Source of the DNA: Segatella copri
Lineage (GTDB): Bacteria > Bacteroidota > Bacteroidia > Bacteroidales > Bacteroidaceae
DNA length: 64,000 nucleotides
NCBI RefSeq assembly: GCF_019249795.2
Contig: NZ_CP156891.1
Location: forward strand, 3,008,001-3,072,000
Direction of reading: 5' to 3'
Shown: in pieces, positions 41,279 through 50,158 of the stretch
Numbering within the stretch: position 1 is the stretch's first letter
Layout: every line of letters begins with the position of its first letter
Made by a program: the position numbers and the translations under genes
Notes under the pieces: generated by a model
Database searches by the model: none
What the model saw: the letters and a program-made list of their open reading frames with translations, nothing else
What the model was told of the DNA's origin: nothing

Positions 41279-41797
41279 ATGGCAAAAAAGACAAAAGCAG
41301 AGGAAGAGTATGCCGACCTTGTCATACAGTCCTTGGTTCAAGAAGACTACAGCGTTTCAAAGCCTGTTGAAAGTGCTGCTACATCCAATGAGTCGCAAGA
41401 CATGGAAGACAAAGGTGATGCACAAGAAGCAGATGGCGCAAAAGTGGATAAAAAATCTACCTTCACAGAAAAGAATGTGGCGATAGCAACTCCACAAGTT
41501 CCACAAAATAGAAAGAACAAGACGAAGGATATTGCAGTAAACAAGGAATGCATTGTGAAACGTGACTATGAGGAATCCTTTATGCGAGAGTCGGGAATGA
41601 CGGCACGCAAAGGAAAGCAAGTCTGCATCCGCAGTAACTTCCATGACCGCATCATGAAGTTGATACAAGTCATCGGCAAGAACGAGGTGACGATAGCCAG
41701 CTACATCGACAATGTGTTGGCATCTCATTTCGAGGACTATCAAGAGGATATTGCCGAGTCTTTCGGCAAGCATATCAAGACATTCACTAACATATAA
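41279..41797 (+). CDS. traB: TraB, DUF3408-type conjugation protein
   Basis: A 172-aa protein with a charged, disordered N-terminal 75 residues and a C-terminal domain starting near MRESGMTARKGKQVCIRSNF and ending VTIASYIDNVLASHFEDYQE. This looks like a ribbon-helix-helix-type DUF3408 domain. The next gene has a closely related C-terminal domain (VSISSYIDHVLTEHF), so the two are paralogues. The function in transfer is not established; DNA binding is likely from the fold. Confidence 0.78.
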   Translation: MAKKTKAEEEYADLVIQSLVQEDYSVSKPVESAATSNESQDMEDKGDAQEADGAKVDKKSTFTEKNVAIATPQVPQNRKNKTKDIAVNKECIVKRDYEESFMRESGMTARKGKQVCIRSNFHDRIMKLIQVIGKNEVTIASYIDNVLASHFEDYQEDIAESFGKHIKTFTNI

Positions 41798-41808
41798 AAA
41801 TAAGAGAC

Positions 41809-42153
41809 ATGAAACAGACAAAGAAGAATTATGGTAAAAAGCCAACGACAACAGTAAGCAAGCAGTCCACTAATGGAAACAAGGGAAATGCACTCCGTAA
41901 CAGATACACGGAGAAGTTCATACGTCCTACCGAGTTTCCTGCTCGTTCTGGAAGAATGACCTATATTCGCAAGGACTATCATCATATTATTGCGAATATG
42001 ATACCTCTCATCAGTGATGGAACCGTGTCCATATCAAGCTACATTGACCATGTTCTGACGGAACACTTCAAGCAATATGGCACAGTGATAGACGAGATGT
42101 ATTTGGAAAAGCAGCGAACATCTACGAGCGTTAGTGCTTTTGTGGGCAAATAA
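41809..42153 (+). CDS. traC: TraC, DUF3408-type conjugation protein
   Basis: A 114-aa basic protein. It carries the same small domain as the preceding gene: PARSGRMTYIRKDYHHIIAN then GTVSISSYIDHVLTEHF. The N-terminal 40 residues are Lys/Asn/Thr-rich. Its position directly after traB and before traD agrees with the CTnDOT order. It probably forms ribbon-helix-helix dimers, perhaps heterodimers with TraB, but no target is known. Confidence 0.75.
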   Translation: MKQTKKNYGKKPTTTVSKQSTNGNKGNALRNRYTEKFIRPTEFPARSGRMTYIRKDYHHIIANMIPLISDGTVSISSYIDHVLTEHFKQYGTVIDEMYLEKQRTSTSVSAFVGK

Positions 42154-42172
42154 CCTATCGAAGTGTAAGCCT

Positions 42173-42835
42173 ATGGAGAATGTTTTTATCATATTGCTGG
42201 TATTGTTCAACTTTTGGACAATATGGTTCTTTATGAGAGAGGAAAAGGAGCGATGTCTGCCGAAAGAGGGAAAAGGTGAAGAAACAAAACCACCGATAGA
42301 CCCTTATGAGTTTGTTCCCAAGAGCCAGTATCAGTATAAGCCTCCCTTGAAAGAAAATAAGGTCGAGGATAAGACAGAAAGCAATATGTCCGAGCCAGTG
42401 AAAGAGGAAGATGTAACTTTTGAGGAAACACAACAAGAGACAAAATCCTCTGCTCAGATTCCTGACGAAGACTTGGATGAAACTTTCAAGGATTGTCGAA
42501 TAGAGGATGTACCGACAGAATATTCTGACGAGGACGAGGGTAATGTACCACGAGCCAAGGGTAAATCCTTTGAGGACATAGACCTTGCTGTCCGCACGGT
42601 GAAAAAGCCAAAGGCATCCAAGGCAGAAATGGTACAGGCTGGAGAAGTGTTCAAAGATTTGGATGGAACGGAACTGTTCGCACGGATGATCAATGACGAG
42701 AAACTGTTTATGCAGATAGAGGAATCCATAAATATTGCCGTCCAAGCGATGAATGAAAAAGATATAGTGGAGGAAAACATCAGTTCCCGATTGCCTGACA
42801 ATTATGAGGACTTCAATATCCTCGATTTTGTGTAA
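42173..42835 (+). CDS. traD: TraD, conjugation protein with single N-terminal helix
   Basis: A 220-aa protein with one membrane helix (FIILLVLFNFWTIWFFM, residues about 4-20) followed by an acidic, Glu/Lys-rich, probably disordered region and a helical end (FARMINDEKLFMQIEESINI). The ATG at 42173 places the helix at the N-terminus; an upstream GTG start would overlap traC. The match to TraD is by position and general form only. A 156-bp gap follows before traE. Confidence 0.7.
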   Translation: MENVFIILLVLFNFWTIWFFMREEKERCLPKEGKGEETKPPIDPYEFVPKSQYQYKPPLKENKVEDKTESNMSEPVKEEDVTFEETQQETKSSAQIPDEDLDETFKDCRIEDVPTEYSDEDEGNVPRAKGKSFEDIDLAVRTVKKPKASKAEMVQAGEVFKDLDGTELFARMINDEKLFMQIEESINIAVQAMNEKDIVEENISSRLPDNYEDFNILDFV

Positions 42836-42991
42836 CATAAAAAAGTACAAGACAATGAAAAAGAAAGACTACGGCTAAAATCTCAGCTCGCCACAGAATC
42901 CATAAGTCGGCATCATGCCGCATGAGTAAACAAAAGTATCAACCGCCAGACGGGATCATCCAATCCCCAAGGCACAGACAAAAAACGATTT

Positions 42992-43297
42992 ATGAACAAG
43001 AAAAACAGAATCATTCTTCTCGCTGCGATGCTTGTCGCAGCCGTATCAAAAACATTCGCGCAAGGCAACGGACTTGCAGGTATCAACGAGGCAACAAGTA
43101 TGGTGACCTCCTACTTCGACCCGGGCACGAAGCTCATCTACGCCATCGGTGCCGTGGTAGGTCTCATCGGAGGCATCAAGGTGTATGGCAAGTTCTCGTC
43201 AGGCGACCCGGACACGAGCAAGACTGCCGCAAGCTGGTTCGGAGCCTGCATCTTCCTCATCGTGAGCGCAACCATCCTCCGCTCGTTCTTCTTATAA
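42992..43297 (+). CDS. traE: TraE, small integral membrane protein of the mating channel (DUF4134)
   Basis: A 101-aa protein with a signal-like N-terminus (RIILLAAMLVAAVSKTFAQ) and two further helices (LIYAIGAVVGLIGGIKVYGK and ACIFLIVSATILRSFFL). This is the layout of VirB2/TrbC-like pilin-type proteins and of DUF4134/TraE of Bacteroides conjugative transposons. It precedes traF and the VirB4-type ATPase, as expected. A 7-codon frame (MKKKDYG) in the upstream gap is not considered a gene. Confidence 0.85.
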   Translation: MNKKNRIILLAAMLVAAVSKTFAQGNGLAGINEATSMVTSYFDPGTKLIYAIGAVVGLIGGIKVYGKFSSGDPDTSKTAASWFGACIFLIVSATILRSFFL

Positions 43298-43317
43298 TAT
43301 AATAAGGTATAAGACTT

Positions 43318-43644
43318 ATGGCTGACTACCCAATCAACAAGGGCATCGGTCATTCGGTTGAGTTCAAGGGACTGAAGGCACAGTACCTCTTCATCTTCGC
43401 AGGTGGACTGCTTGCCGTCTTCTTCCTTGTGGTAGTCCTCTATATGGCAGGTGCGGACCAACTGGTCTGCATCGGCTTGGGTCTCACGCTCGGATTATTG
43501 CTTGTATGGGGAACATTCCATCTGAACAACAAGTACGGTGAGCATGGACTGATGAAGCTCCTTGCCGCCAAGAGCCATCCACGCTATATCCTCAACCGAA
43601 GGAAAACAAACCGAATGTTCAAACATAAAAAGAAAGAAGAATGA
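43318..43644 (+). CDS. traF: TraF, membrane protein of the mating channel (DUF4133)
   Basis: A 108-aa protein starting MADYPINKGIGHSVEFKGLK, the DUF4133 signature, with two helices (YLFIFAGGLLAVFFLVVVLY and CIGLGLTLGLLLVWGTFHL) and a basic tail. It is equivalent in position and topology to VirB3. The last codons overlap the ATPase start by 4 bp, so production of TraF and TraG is coupled. Confidence 0.88.
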   Translation: MADYPINKGIGHSVEFKGLKAQYLFIFAGGLLAVFFLVVVLYMAGADQLVCIGLGLTLGLLLVWGTFHLNNKYGEHGLMKLLAAKSHPRYILNRRKTNRMFKHKKKEE

Positions 43645-46142
43645 GAAATATCAGAAAATCAAGCACCCTTGAGAGCAAGTTCCCGCTGCTTGCCGTGGAG
43701 CAAGGCTGCATTATCTCCAAGAATGGCGACATCACGGTCGCCTACGAGGTGACGCTCCCCGAAATCTTCACGGTAACATCGCAGGAGTATGAGTCGGTAC
43801 ATGCCGCATGGTGCAAGGCTATCAAGGTGCTGCCAAACTACAGCATTGTCCACAAGCAGGACTGGTTCGTGAAAGAGAACTATGCGCCGGACTTGCAGAA
43901 TAGCGACATGAGCTTTCTGTCAAGAAGCTATGAGCGACACTTCAATGAGCGTCCTTACCTGCATCACCAGTGTTACCTGTTCCTTACCAAGACCTCCAAG
44001 GAGCGCATGGCACACCAGAGCAATTTTTCCACCTTGTGCCGTGGGCATATCATCCCCAAGGAAATCAAGGACAAGGAAACGGTCGCAAGATTCCTCGATG
44101 CCGTGGAGCAGTTCGCAATAATCATCAACGACTCCGGCTATATCTCCTTACGCAGACTGACGGATGATGAAATCACAGGCACGGAACGAACGACTGGACT
44201 TGTAGGCAAGTACCTCTCGCTCTCCACTGAGAACGTGCAATGTTTGGAGGACATGGAAGTGTCTGCAAGTGGTATGCGTATCGGAAACAAACACCTATGC
44301 CTTCATACCTTGTCGCAAACGGAAGACCTGCCAACGGAAGTATCTACGGACAACCGCTTTGAGCGATTGTCAACTGACCGAAGTGACTGCCGTCTGTCCT
44401 TTGCCGCTCCAGTTGGCTTGCTGTTGTCCTGCAACCATATCTATAACCAGTATGTATTCATAGACAACAGTGACGAGACCTTGCAGAAGTTCGAGAAAAC
44501 CGCCCGTAACATGCACTCGCTGTCAAGGTACAGCCGACAGAACGCCATCAACAAGGAATGGATTGACGAGTATTTGAACGAGGCTCACTCACAGGGGTTG
44601 CAGTCTGTCCGTGCCCATTTCAATGTCCTGGCATGGGGCGAGGATATGGAAGAGTTGAAGCATCTTCGCAATGATGTGGGCAGTCAGTTGGCAAGCATGG
44701 AATGTGTGCCACGCCACAATACGGTGGATTGTCCGACACTTTTCTGGGCAGCGATACCCGGCAACGAGGGTGATTTTCCGTCAGAGGAGAGTTTCCATAC
44801 CTTCATCGAACAGGCAACCTGCCTCTTCACGGAGGAAACCAACTATATGGATTCTCCCTCACCATTCGGCATCAAGATGGCAGACCGCATCAGTGGAAAG
44901 CCGCTGCACATTGACATCTCTGACCTGCCGATGAGGAAAGGCGTAACAACCAACCGCAACAAGTTCGTGCTCGGACCATCGGGAAGCGGAAAGTCGTTCT
45001 TCATGAACCACCTCGTCAGACAGTATTACGAGCAAGGCACGCATGTGGTCTTGGTCGATACGGGAAACTCCTACCAGGGACTCTGCGAGATGATCAACAG
45101 AAAGACAGGCGGAAAGGACGGTATCTACTGTACCTATACGGACGAGAGTCCCATCTCATTCAATCCGTTCTTCACCGAGGATAAGGTCTTTGACATCGAG
45201 AAGCGAGAGAGCATCAAGACATTGCTCCTGACGCTTTGGAAGAAGGACAACGAGCCTGCCACACGAGCGGAAGAGGTTGCCTTGTCAAATGCCGTGTCGC
45301 TCTACATCGGTAAACTGAAAGAGGAAAGCGACATCGTTCCATGCTTCAATACCTTCTATGAGTTTGTGGGAACGGAATACCGCAAGGTGCTGGAAGAAAA
45401 GAAAGTCCGTGAGAAAGATTTTGATATAGACGGATTTCTCAACGTGCTGGAACCTTACTACAAGGGTGGCGAATATGACTATCTGCTTAACTCCGACAAG
45501 GAGCTTGACCTGCTGCACAAGCGGTTCATCGTTTTCGAGATTGACGCCATCAAGGATCATCCAATTTTGTTCCCAGTCACGACTATCATCATCATGGAGC
45601 TGTTCATCAACAAGATGCGCCGCCTGAAAGGCATCCGCAAGATGATAGTGATAGAAGAAGCATGGAAAGCGATAGCTTCGGCAAACATGGCTTCCTATAT
45701 CAAGTATCTCTATAAGACGGTCAGAAAATTCTTCGGTGAGGCGGTCGTGGTGACACAGGAAGTCGAGGACATCATATCCTCCGCTATCGTGAAGGACAGT
45801 ATCATCAACAACTCAGACTGCAAGATACTCCTTGACCAGAGGAAGTTCATGAACAAGTTCGAGCAGATACAGTCATTGCTCGGATTGACGGAAAAGGAGA
45901 AGTCGCAGATTCTCTCCATCAACCAGTCCAACGACCCCTCACGTCTCTACAAGGAAGTATGGATAGGACTCGGAGGAACGCAGTCGGCAGTATATGCCAC
46001 AGAGGTGTCCACGCAAGAATATCTCGCCTATACGACAGAAGAAAGTGAGAAACTGGAGGTAAGGGCATTGGCGGAGAAACTCGGCGGTGACATGGAAGCC
46101 GCCATCCGGCAGCTTGCAGAGGACAAACAAGAGAACAAATGA
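43641..46142 (+). CDS. traG: TraG, VirB4-type conjugation ATPase
   Basis: An 833-aa ATPase. Walker A is FVLGPSGSGKSFFMNHL (around residues 446-462), and IVIEEAWKAIASANM, the Walker B motif, lies near residue 670, followed by VVVTQEVEDIISS. The N-terminal 400 residues form the usual VirB4 recognition domain. It powers assembly or substrate movement of the type IV secretion channel from the inner membrane. Length is normal for the family and the gene is intact. No traH gene lies between it and traI. Confidence 0.92.
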   Translation: MRNIRKSSTLESKFPLLAVEQGCIISKNGDITVAYEVTLPEIFTVTSQEYESVHAAWCKAIKVLPNYSIVHKQDWFVKENYAPDLQNSDMSFLSRSYERHFNERPYLHHQCYLFLTKTSKERMAHQSNFSTLCRGHIIPKEIKDKETVARFLDAVEQFAIIINDSGYISLRRLTDDEITGTERTTGLVGKYLSLSTENVQCLEDMEVSASGMRIGNKHLCLHTLSQTEDLPTEVSTDNRFERLSTDRSDCRLSFAAPVGLLLSCNHIYNQYVFIDNSDETLQKFEKTARNMHSLSRYSRQNAINKEWIDEYLNEAHSQGLQSVRAHFNVLAWGEDMEELKHLRNDVGSQLASMECVPRHNTVDCPTLFWAAIPGNEGDFPSEESFHTFIEQATCLFTEETNYMDSPSPFGIKMADRISGKPLHIDISDLPMRKGVTTNRNKFVLGPSGSGKSFFMNHLVRQYYEQGTHVVLVDTGNSYQGLCEMINRKTGGKDGIYCTYTDESPISFNPFFTEDKVFDIEKRESIKTLLLTLWKKDNEPATRAEEVALSNAVSLYIGKLKEESDIVPCFNTFYEFVGTEYRKVLEEKKVREKDFDIDGFLNVLEPYYKGGEYDYLLNSDKELDLLHKRFIVFEIDAIKDHPILFPVTTIIIMELFINKMRRLKGIRKMIVIEEAWKAIASANMASYIKYLYKTVRKFFGEAVVVTQEVEDIISSAIVKDSIINNSDCKILLDQRKFMNKFEQIQSLLGLTEKEKSQILSINQSNDPSRLYKEVWIGLGGTQSAVYATEVSTQEYLAYTTEESEKLEVRALAEKLGGDMEAAIRQLAEDKQENK

Positions 46143-46172
46143 AATTCATTATCCACTTAATCCAAAAGTAAA

Positions 46173-46802
46173 ATGAGAACAAAAGTAATCATGACAATCT
46201 GCCTGTTCCTCCTGATGGTGGGAAAGGCAAGCGCACAGTGGTCTGTCATAGATCCTACCAATATTGCGCAGAGTATCATCAACTCGTCCAACAACATCGT
46301 CCACACATCTTCGACGGCTCAGAACATGATCAACAACTTCAAGGAGACCGTGAAGATTTACGAGCAGGGCAAGAAGTACTACGATGCGCTGAAGTCGGTG
46401 AACAACCTCGTCAAGGACGCACGCAAGGTGCAGCAGACCATCCTCATGGTAGGTGACATCACAGACATCTACATCAACAACTATCAGAAGATGATGCACG
46501 ATGACAATTTCTCCGTGGAGGAACTCTCCGCCATCGGCTTCGGCTACACCAAACTGCTGGAGGAAAGCAACGATGTGCTGACAGAACTGAAGAACGTGGT
46601 GAACATCACGACCCTTTCCATGACGGACAAGGAGCGAATGGACGTGGTGGAACGCTGCTACTCGAAGATGAAGCGTTACCGCAATCTCGTGAGCTACTAC
46701 ACCAACAAGAACATTTCCGTGAGTTATCTGCGTGCCAAGAAGAAAAACGACCTTGACCGCATCATGGGACTCTACGGCAAGTCGAACGAGAAATACTGGT
46801 AG
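46173..46802 (+). CDS. traI: TraI, secreted conjugation protein (DUF4141)
   Basis: A 209-aa protein with a signal peptide (MRTKVIMTICLFLLMVGKAS then AQ) and an entirely helical mature part with coiled-coil-like VKIYEQGKKYYDALKSVNNL. This matches the DUF4141/TraI family, periplasmic VirB5-like parts of the channel. The leader holds the motif CCACTTAATCCA at 46153-46164, eight bases before the ATG. The gene follows traG by 30 bp and precedes traJ by 3 bp. Confidence 0.85.
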   Translation: MRTKVIMTICLFLLMVGKASAQWSVIDPTNIAQSIINSSNNIVHTSSTAQNMINNFKETVKIYEQGKKYYDALKSVNNLVKDARKVQQTILMVGDITDIYINNYQKMMHDDNFSVEELSAIGFGYTKLLEESNDVLTELKNVVNITTLSMTDKERMDVVERCYSKMKRYRNLVSYYTNKNISVSYLRAKKKNDLDRIMGLYGKSNEKYW

Positions 46803-46805
46803 CCT

Positions 46806-47819
46806 ATGGATTTCGAGAATCTTCACCAGATACTGCGTTCCCTGTATGACGAGATGATGCCGCTGTGCTCCGACATGACGGACATCGCCAAGGGACTTGC
46901 AGGACTTGGGGCGCTGTTCTATGTCGCCCTGAGGGTTTGGCAGTCACTGTCAAGGGCAGAGCCGATAGATGTATTTCCGCTGCTCCGTCCGTTTGCCATC
47001 GGACTTGCCATCATGTTCTTCCCGACCATCGTGCTCGGTACGCTCAACAGCGTGATGAGTCCCATCGTTCAAGGTACACATTCCATGCTGGAGACACAGA
47101 CCTTCGACATGAATGAATACCGGGCGCAGAAAGACAAACTGGAGTATGAGGCGATGAAACGCAATCCGGAAACTGCATACCTTGTAAGCAACGAGGAGTT
47201 TGACAAGCAGCTTGACGAACTCGGCTGGTCACCCGGCGACGTGGTGACAATGGCAGGAATGTATGTGGAGCGTGGCATGTACAGCATGAAAAAGATCATC
47301 CGTGATTTCTTCCGTGAACTGCTGGAACTGCTGTTCCAAGCCGCTGCACTGGTCATAGACGTGCTGAGGACATTCTTCCTCATCGTCCTGTCCATCCTCG
47401 GACCGCTTTGTTTCGCCATATCGGTATGGGACGGATTCCAGTCCACGCTGACGCAATGGTTCTGCAGGTACATACAGATTTATCTCTGGCTACCCGTTTC
47501 GGACTTGTTCAGTACCATCCTTGCCAAGATACAGGTGCTGATGCTGCAAAACGACATCGAGGCATTGCAGAACGACCCGAATTTTTCCATTGAGGCAAGC
47601 AACGGTGTTTACATCGTTTTCCTCATCATCGGAATCATCGGTTACTTCACCATACCGACCGTGGCAGGCTGGATTATACAGGCAGGTGGCGGCATCGGCA
47701 ACTACAACCGGAACGTGAACACGGCAGGCTCACTGGGCGGAAGCATCGCAGGAGCAACGGCTGGAAATGTGGCAGGACGTGCCGGAAGGCTCATCAAGAG
47801 CGGATTTAAGAAAATATAG
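46806..47819 (+). CDS. traJ: TraJ, polytopic membrane conjugation protein (VirB6-like)
   Basis: A 337-aa protein with several helices (near residues 27-50, 58-85, 180-215 and 265-290) and a Gly/Ala-rich tail (GSLGGSIAGATAGNVAGRAG). The start MDFENLHQILRSLYDEMMPL is typical of TraJ of CTnDOT-like elements, a presumed VirB6 counterpart. A conserved EYRAQKDKLEYEAMKRNP segment lies in the extracytoplasmic loop. It is 3 bp after traI and 6 bp before traK. Confidence 0.88.
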   Translation: MDFENLHQILRSLYDEMMPLCSDMTDIAKGLAGLGALFYVALRVWQSLSRAEPIDVFPLLRPFAIGLAIMFFPTIVLGTLNSVMSPIVQGTHSMLETQTFDMNEYRAQKDKLEYEAMKRNPETAYLVSNEEFDKQLDELGWSPGDVVTMAGMYVERGMYSMKKIIRDFFRELLELLFQAAALVIDVLRTFFLIVLSILGPLCFAISVWDGFQSTLTQWFCRYIQIYLWLPVSDLFSTILAKIQVLMLQNDIEALQNDPNFSIEASNGVYIVFLIIGIIGYFTIPTVAGWIIQAGGGIGNYNRNVNTAGSLGGSIAGATAGNVAGRAGRLIKSGFKKI

Positions 47820-47825
47820 TCATTC

Positions 47826-48473
47826 ATGAACAATACAACGAAAAGAAAAATGGAATTCAAGTCATTGAAGAATATCGAGACCTCGTTCAGACAGATACGC
47901 CTGTTCTGCATCGTCCTCGTCATCGGTTGCGCTGTTGTTGCAATATGTTCGGTGGTGTTCGCATTCCGATTTGCGGAAAAGCAGCGCGAGAAGATATACG
48001 TCCTTGACGGAGGCAAGTCGCTGATGCTCGCCCTCTCGCAAGACCTCTCACAGAACAGACCTGCCGAGGCAAGGGAACACGTGAGACGCTTTCATGAGCT
48101 GTTCTTTACGCTATCTCCCGAAAAGAGCGCCATCGAGCACAACGTGAAACGAGCCTTGCTGCTGGCAGACAAGAGCGCATACAACTATTACCAGGACTTT
48201 GCGGAGAAAGGTTTTTATAACCGACTCATTGCGGGAAACATCAACCAGTCGCTGCAAGTTGACAGCGTGGTCTGTAACTTTGATAACTACCCTTATCAAG
48301 CCAAGACCTACGCACGGCAGGTGATACTCCGAGAGAGCAATGTGACGGAGAGAAGTCTTGTCACCGTATGCAGGTTGGTGAATGCCACACGCTCCGACGA
48401 TAACCCGAATGGTTTTACCATTGAAGGTTTCACCATTGTGGAGAACAGGGACATCAGTACAGTAGAACGATAA
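47826..48473 (+). CDS. traK: TraK, VirB8-like conjugation protein
   Basis: A 215-aa single-pass inner-membrane protein with a helix near residues 29-51 (FCIVLVIGCAVVAICSVVFA) and a periplasmic domain containing DFAEKGFYNRLIAGNINQSL. The start could also be the ATG at 47850, since family members usually begin MEFKSLKNIE. TraK proteins are the VirB8-like scaffold of the Bacteroides channel. The gene is intact and in the usual place. Confidence 0.87.
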   Translation: MNNTTKRKMEFKSLKNIETSFRQIRLFCIVLVIGCAVVAICSVVFAFRFAEKQREKIYVLDGGKSLMLALSQDLSQNRPAEAREHVRRFHELFFTLSPEKSAIEHNVKRALLLADKSAYNYYQDFAEKGFYNRLIAGNINQSLQVDSVVCNFDNYPYQAKTYARQVILRESNVTERSLVTVCRLVNATRSDDNPNGFTIEGFTIVENRDISTVER

Positions 48474-48484
48474 AAATAGCAAGA

Positions 48485-48775
48485 ATGGAAAATCCGATTA
48501 AGACAATCCAAGAAAAGGTGAATGGTATGAAGGGAAGACTGCGTGACAGGCTGGATTCCCTTCCGCCAAGGGTGAGACTGAAAGTCGTGCTCGTCATGTT
48601 CGGCTTGTTTGCCCTCTGTAGCCTTTACATGATAGGTTCAGCCATCATCAACTTCGGAAACGGCAAGACCTCTAATATAGAGGTTGAGCACATAGAGAGT
48701 GTAAAGTTGCCCACCGACAAGGGGCAGCAAGTGACCAACCTGAATGAATTGATACATGGAGAAAGAGAAGAATGA
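48485..48775 (+). CDS. traL: TraL, small conjugation membrane protein (DUF3989)
   Basis: A 96-aa protein with a basic N-terminus and one helix (VVLVMFGLFALCSLYMIGSA) followed by a short periplasmic tail. This is the standard form of TraL. Its 3' end overlaps traM by 20 bp, so both are translated together. No enzymatic role is expected; it probably stabilises the TraK-TraM region of the inner-membrane complex. Confidence 0.82.
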   Translation: MENPIKTIQEKVNGMKGRLRDRLDSLPPRVRLKVVLVMFGLFALCSLYMIGSAIINFGNGKTSNIEVEHIESVKLPTDKGQQVTNLNELIHGEREE

Positions 48776-50099
48776 CAAGGTGGAGCCGGATAAGGCTCCA
48801 AAGGAAAAGAAGCCTTTGACCGCAGAGCAGCGTATCAAGCGTAACAAGATGATTGCCATACCGTGCATGTGCCTCGTCTGCGGTCTGGTGCTATGGCTCA
48901 TCTTCAAGCCGTCTGCATCAGAGGGAGAGAAAGGCAGCAAGGGATTCAACATGGAAATGCCCGATGCGGAGAAGACAGATGTGGAGGCGGACAAGCGCAA
49001 GGCATATTCCAAGGAGGATCTTGCCAATAAGCAAAAGGAAAAAAGCAGAGTAATGAACACTCTTGGTGAGTACATGCCGGGCATTGATTCGACTGTTACA
49101 CGGCAAGAAAAGGACTTTGACCTGATGCAGTCTGGGCAGCAGCCAACAAAAGCGGAAAGACAGGAGGCGGATGCCATCCGCTCGTCTGCCGAGGCATACC
49201 AAACCTTGAACACAACCTTGGGCGGTTTCTATGAACAGCCACAGCAAGGGGGAAGCAGCGAAGATGCTGAGTTGAGGAAACGTCTTGATGAGCTGGAGGC
49301 AAGCATGATACAACAGGAAAACAAGCGTTCCAATATGGACGAGCAAGTCGCCCTTATGGAGAAGTCCTACCAACTTGCGGCAAAGTACATGCCTGGTGGA
49401 AATGCCAATGCGGCAAGTCCTTCATCAGCAGAAACTGCAACAGAGGAAAACAAGGAAGCTGTCACCAAGGGCAAGAAAGCCAAGGTTTCCTCTGTAAGGC
49501 AAGTGCAAAGGCGTGTAGTTTCGTCCTTGAACCGCCCCATGAGTAACGGGGAGTTTGTCGCCTCTTACTCGGAAAAGGCTTCGGCAATATTCAATACCGC
49601 CATCGGGAGAGGTGGTGTTTCCGACAAAAACACGATTTCTGCCTGCATCCACGGCAACCAGACCATAACGGACGGACAGGCAGTAAGGTTGAGATTGTTG
49701 GAATCTATGCGTGTCGGCAATAGGGAGATACCACGAAATTCTGTCATTGTCGGAGTGGCACGATTGCAAGGCGAAAGGCTTTCCATAGCCTTGAAGTCCA
49801 TTGAGCACAACGGCATGATTATCCCGATTGAGCTTGCAGTCTATGACAATGACGGTCAGGAGGGCATCTTCATCCCGAAGTCGATGGAGGTTGACGCAGC
49901 CAAGGAAGTCGGTGCCAACATGGGAAGCTCGCTGAACAGCAGCATCAACATTTCCTCCAATGCCGGGGCACAGCTTGCCTCCGACTTGGGAAAAGGTGTC
50001 ATACAAGGCGTGTCGCAGTATATCTCCAAGAAGATGCGTACCGTCAAGATACACCTGAAGGCTGGCTACAGGGTCATGCTCTACCAAGAGGAAGATTAG
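48756..50099 (+). CDS. traM: TraM, VirB10-like conjugation protein
   Basis: A 447-aa protein. A short cytoplasmic segment rich in Lys/Glu is followed by a helix near residues 30-48 (MIAIPCMCLVCGLVLWLIF), a long Gln/Glu-rich linker with predicted coiled coil (residues about 130-225), and a C-terminal domain (SACIHGNQTITDGQAVRLRL through VMLYQEED) that corresponds to the outer-membrane-core domain of VirB10-like proteins. A 59-bp gap with the leader motif CCACTTAATCCA follows before traN. Confidence 0.9.
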   Translation: MEKEKNDKVEPDKAPKEKKPLTAEQRIKRNKMIAIPCMCLVCGLVLWLIFKPSASEGEKGSKGFNMEMPDAEKTDVEADKRKAYSKEDLANKQKEKSRVMNTLGEYMPGIDSTVTRQEKDFDLMQSGQQPTKAERQEADAIRSSAEAYQTLNTTLGGFYEQPQQGGSSEDAELRKRLDELEASMIQQENKRSNMDEQVALMEKSYQLAAKYMPGGNANAASPSSAETATEENKEAVTKGKKAKVSSVRQVQRRVVSSLNRPMSNGEFVASYSEKASAIFNTAIGRGGVSDKNTISACIHGNQTITDGQAVRLRLLESMRVGNREIPRNSVIVGVARLQGERLSIALKSIEHNGMIIPIELAVYDNDGQEGIFIPKSMEVDAAKEVGANMGSSLNSSINISSNAGAQLASDLGKGVIQGVSQYISKKMRTVKIHLKAGYRVMLYQEED

Positions 50100-50158
50100 C
50101 CGAAAGGCAACAACATTTATACCACTTAATCCAAAAGTTTAATTAAAAGCAAACTAAA

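Noticed and set aside
42922..43302. 126-codon frame overlapping traE in another frame
   Set aside because: The traE frame has a signal peptide, two helices and the expected position. The other frame is Arg/His-rich and has no family features.
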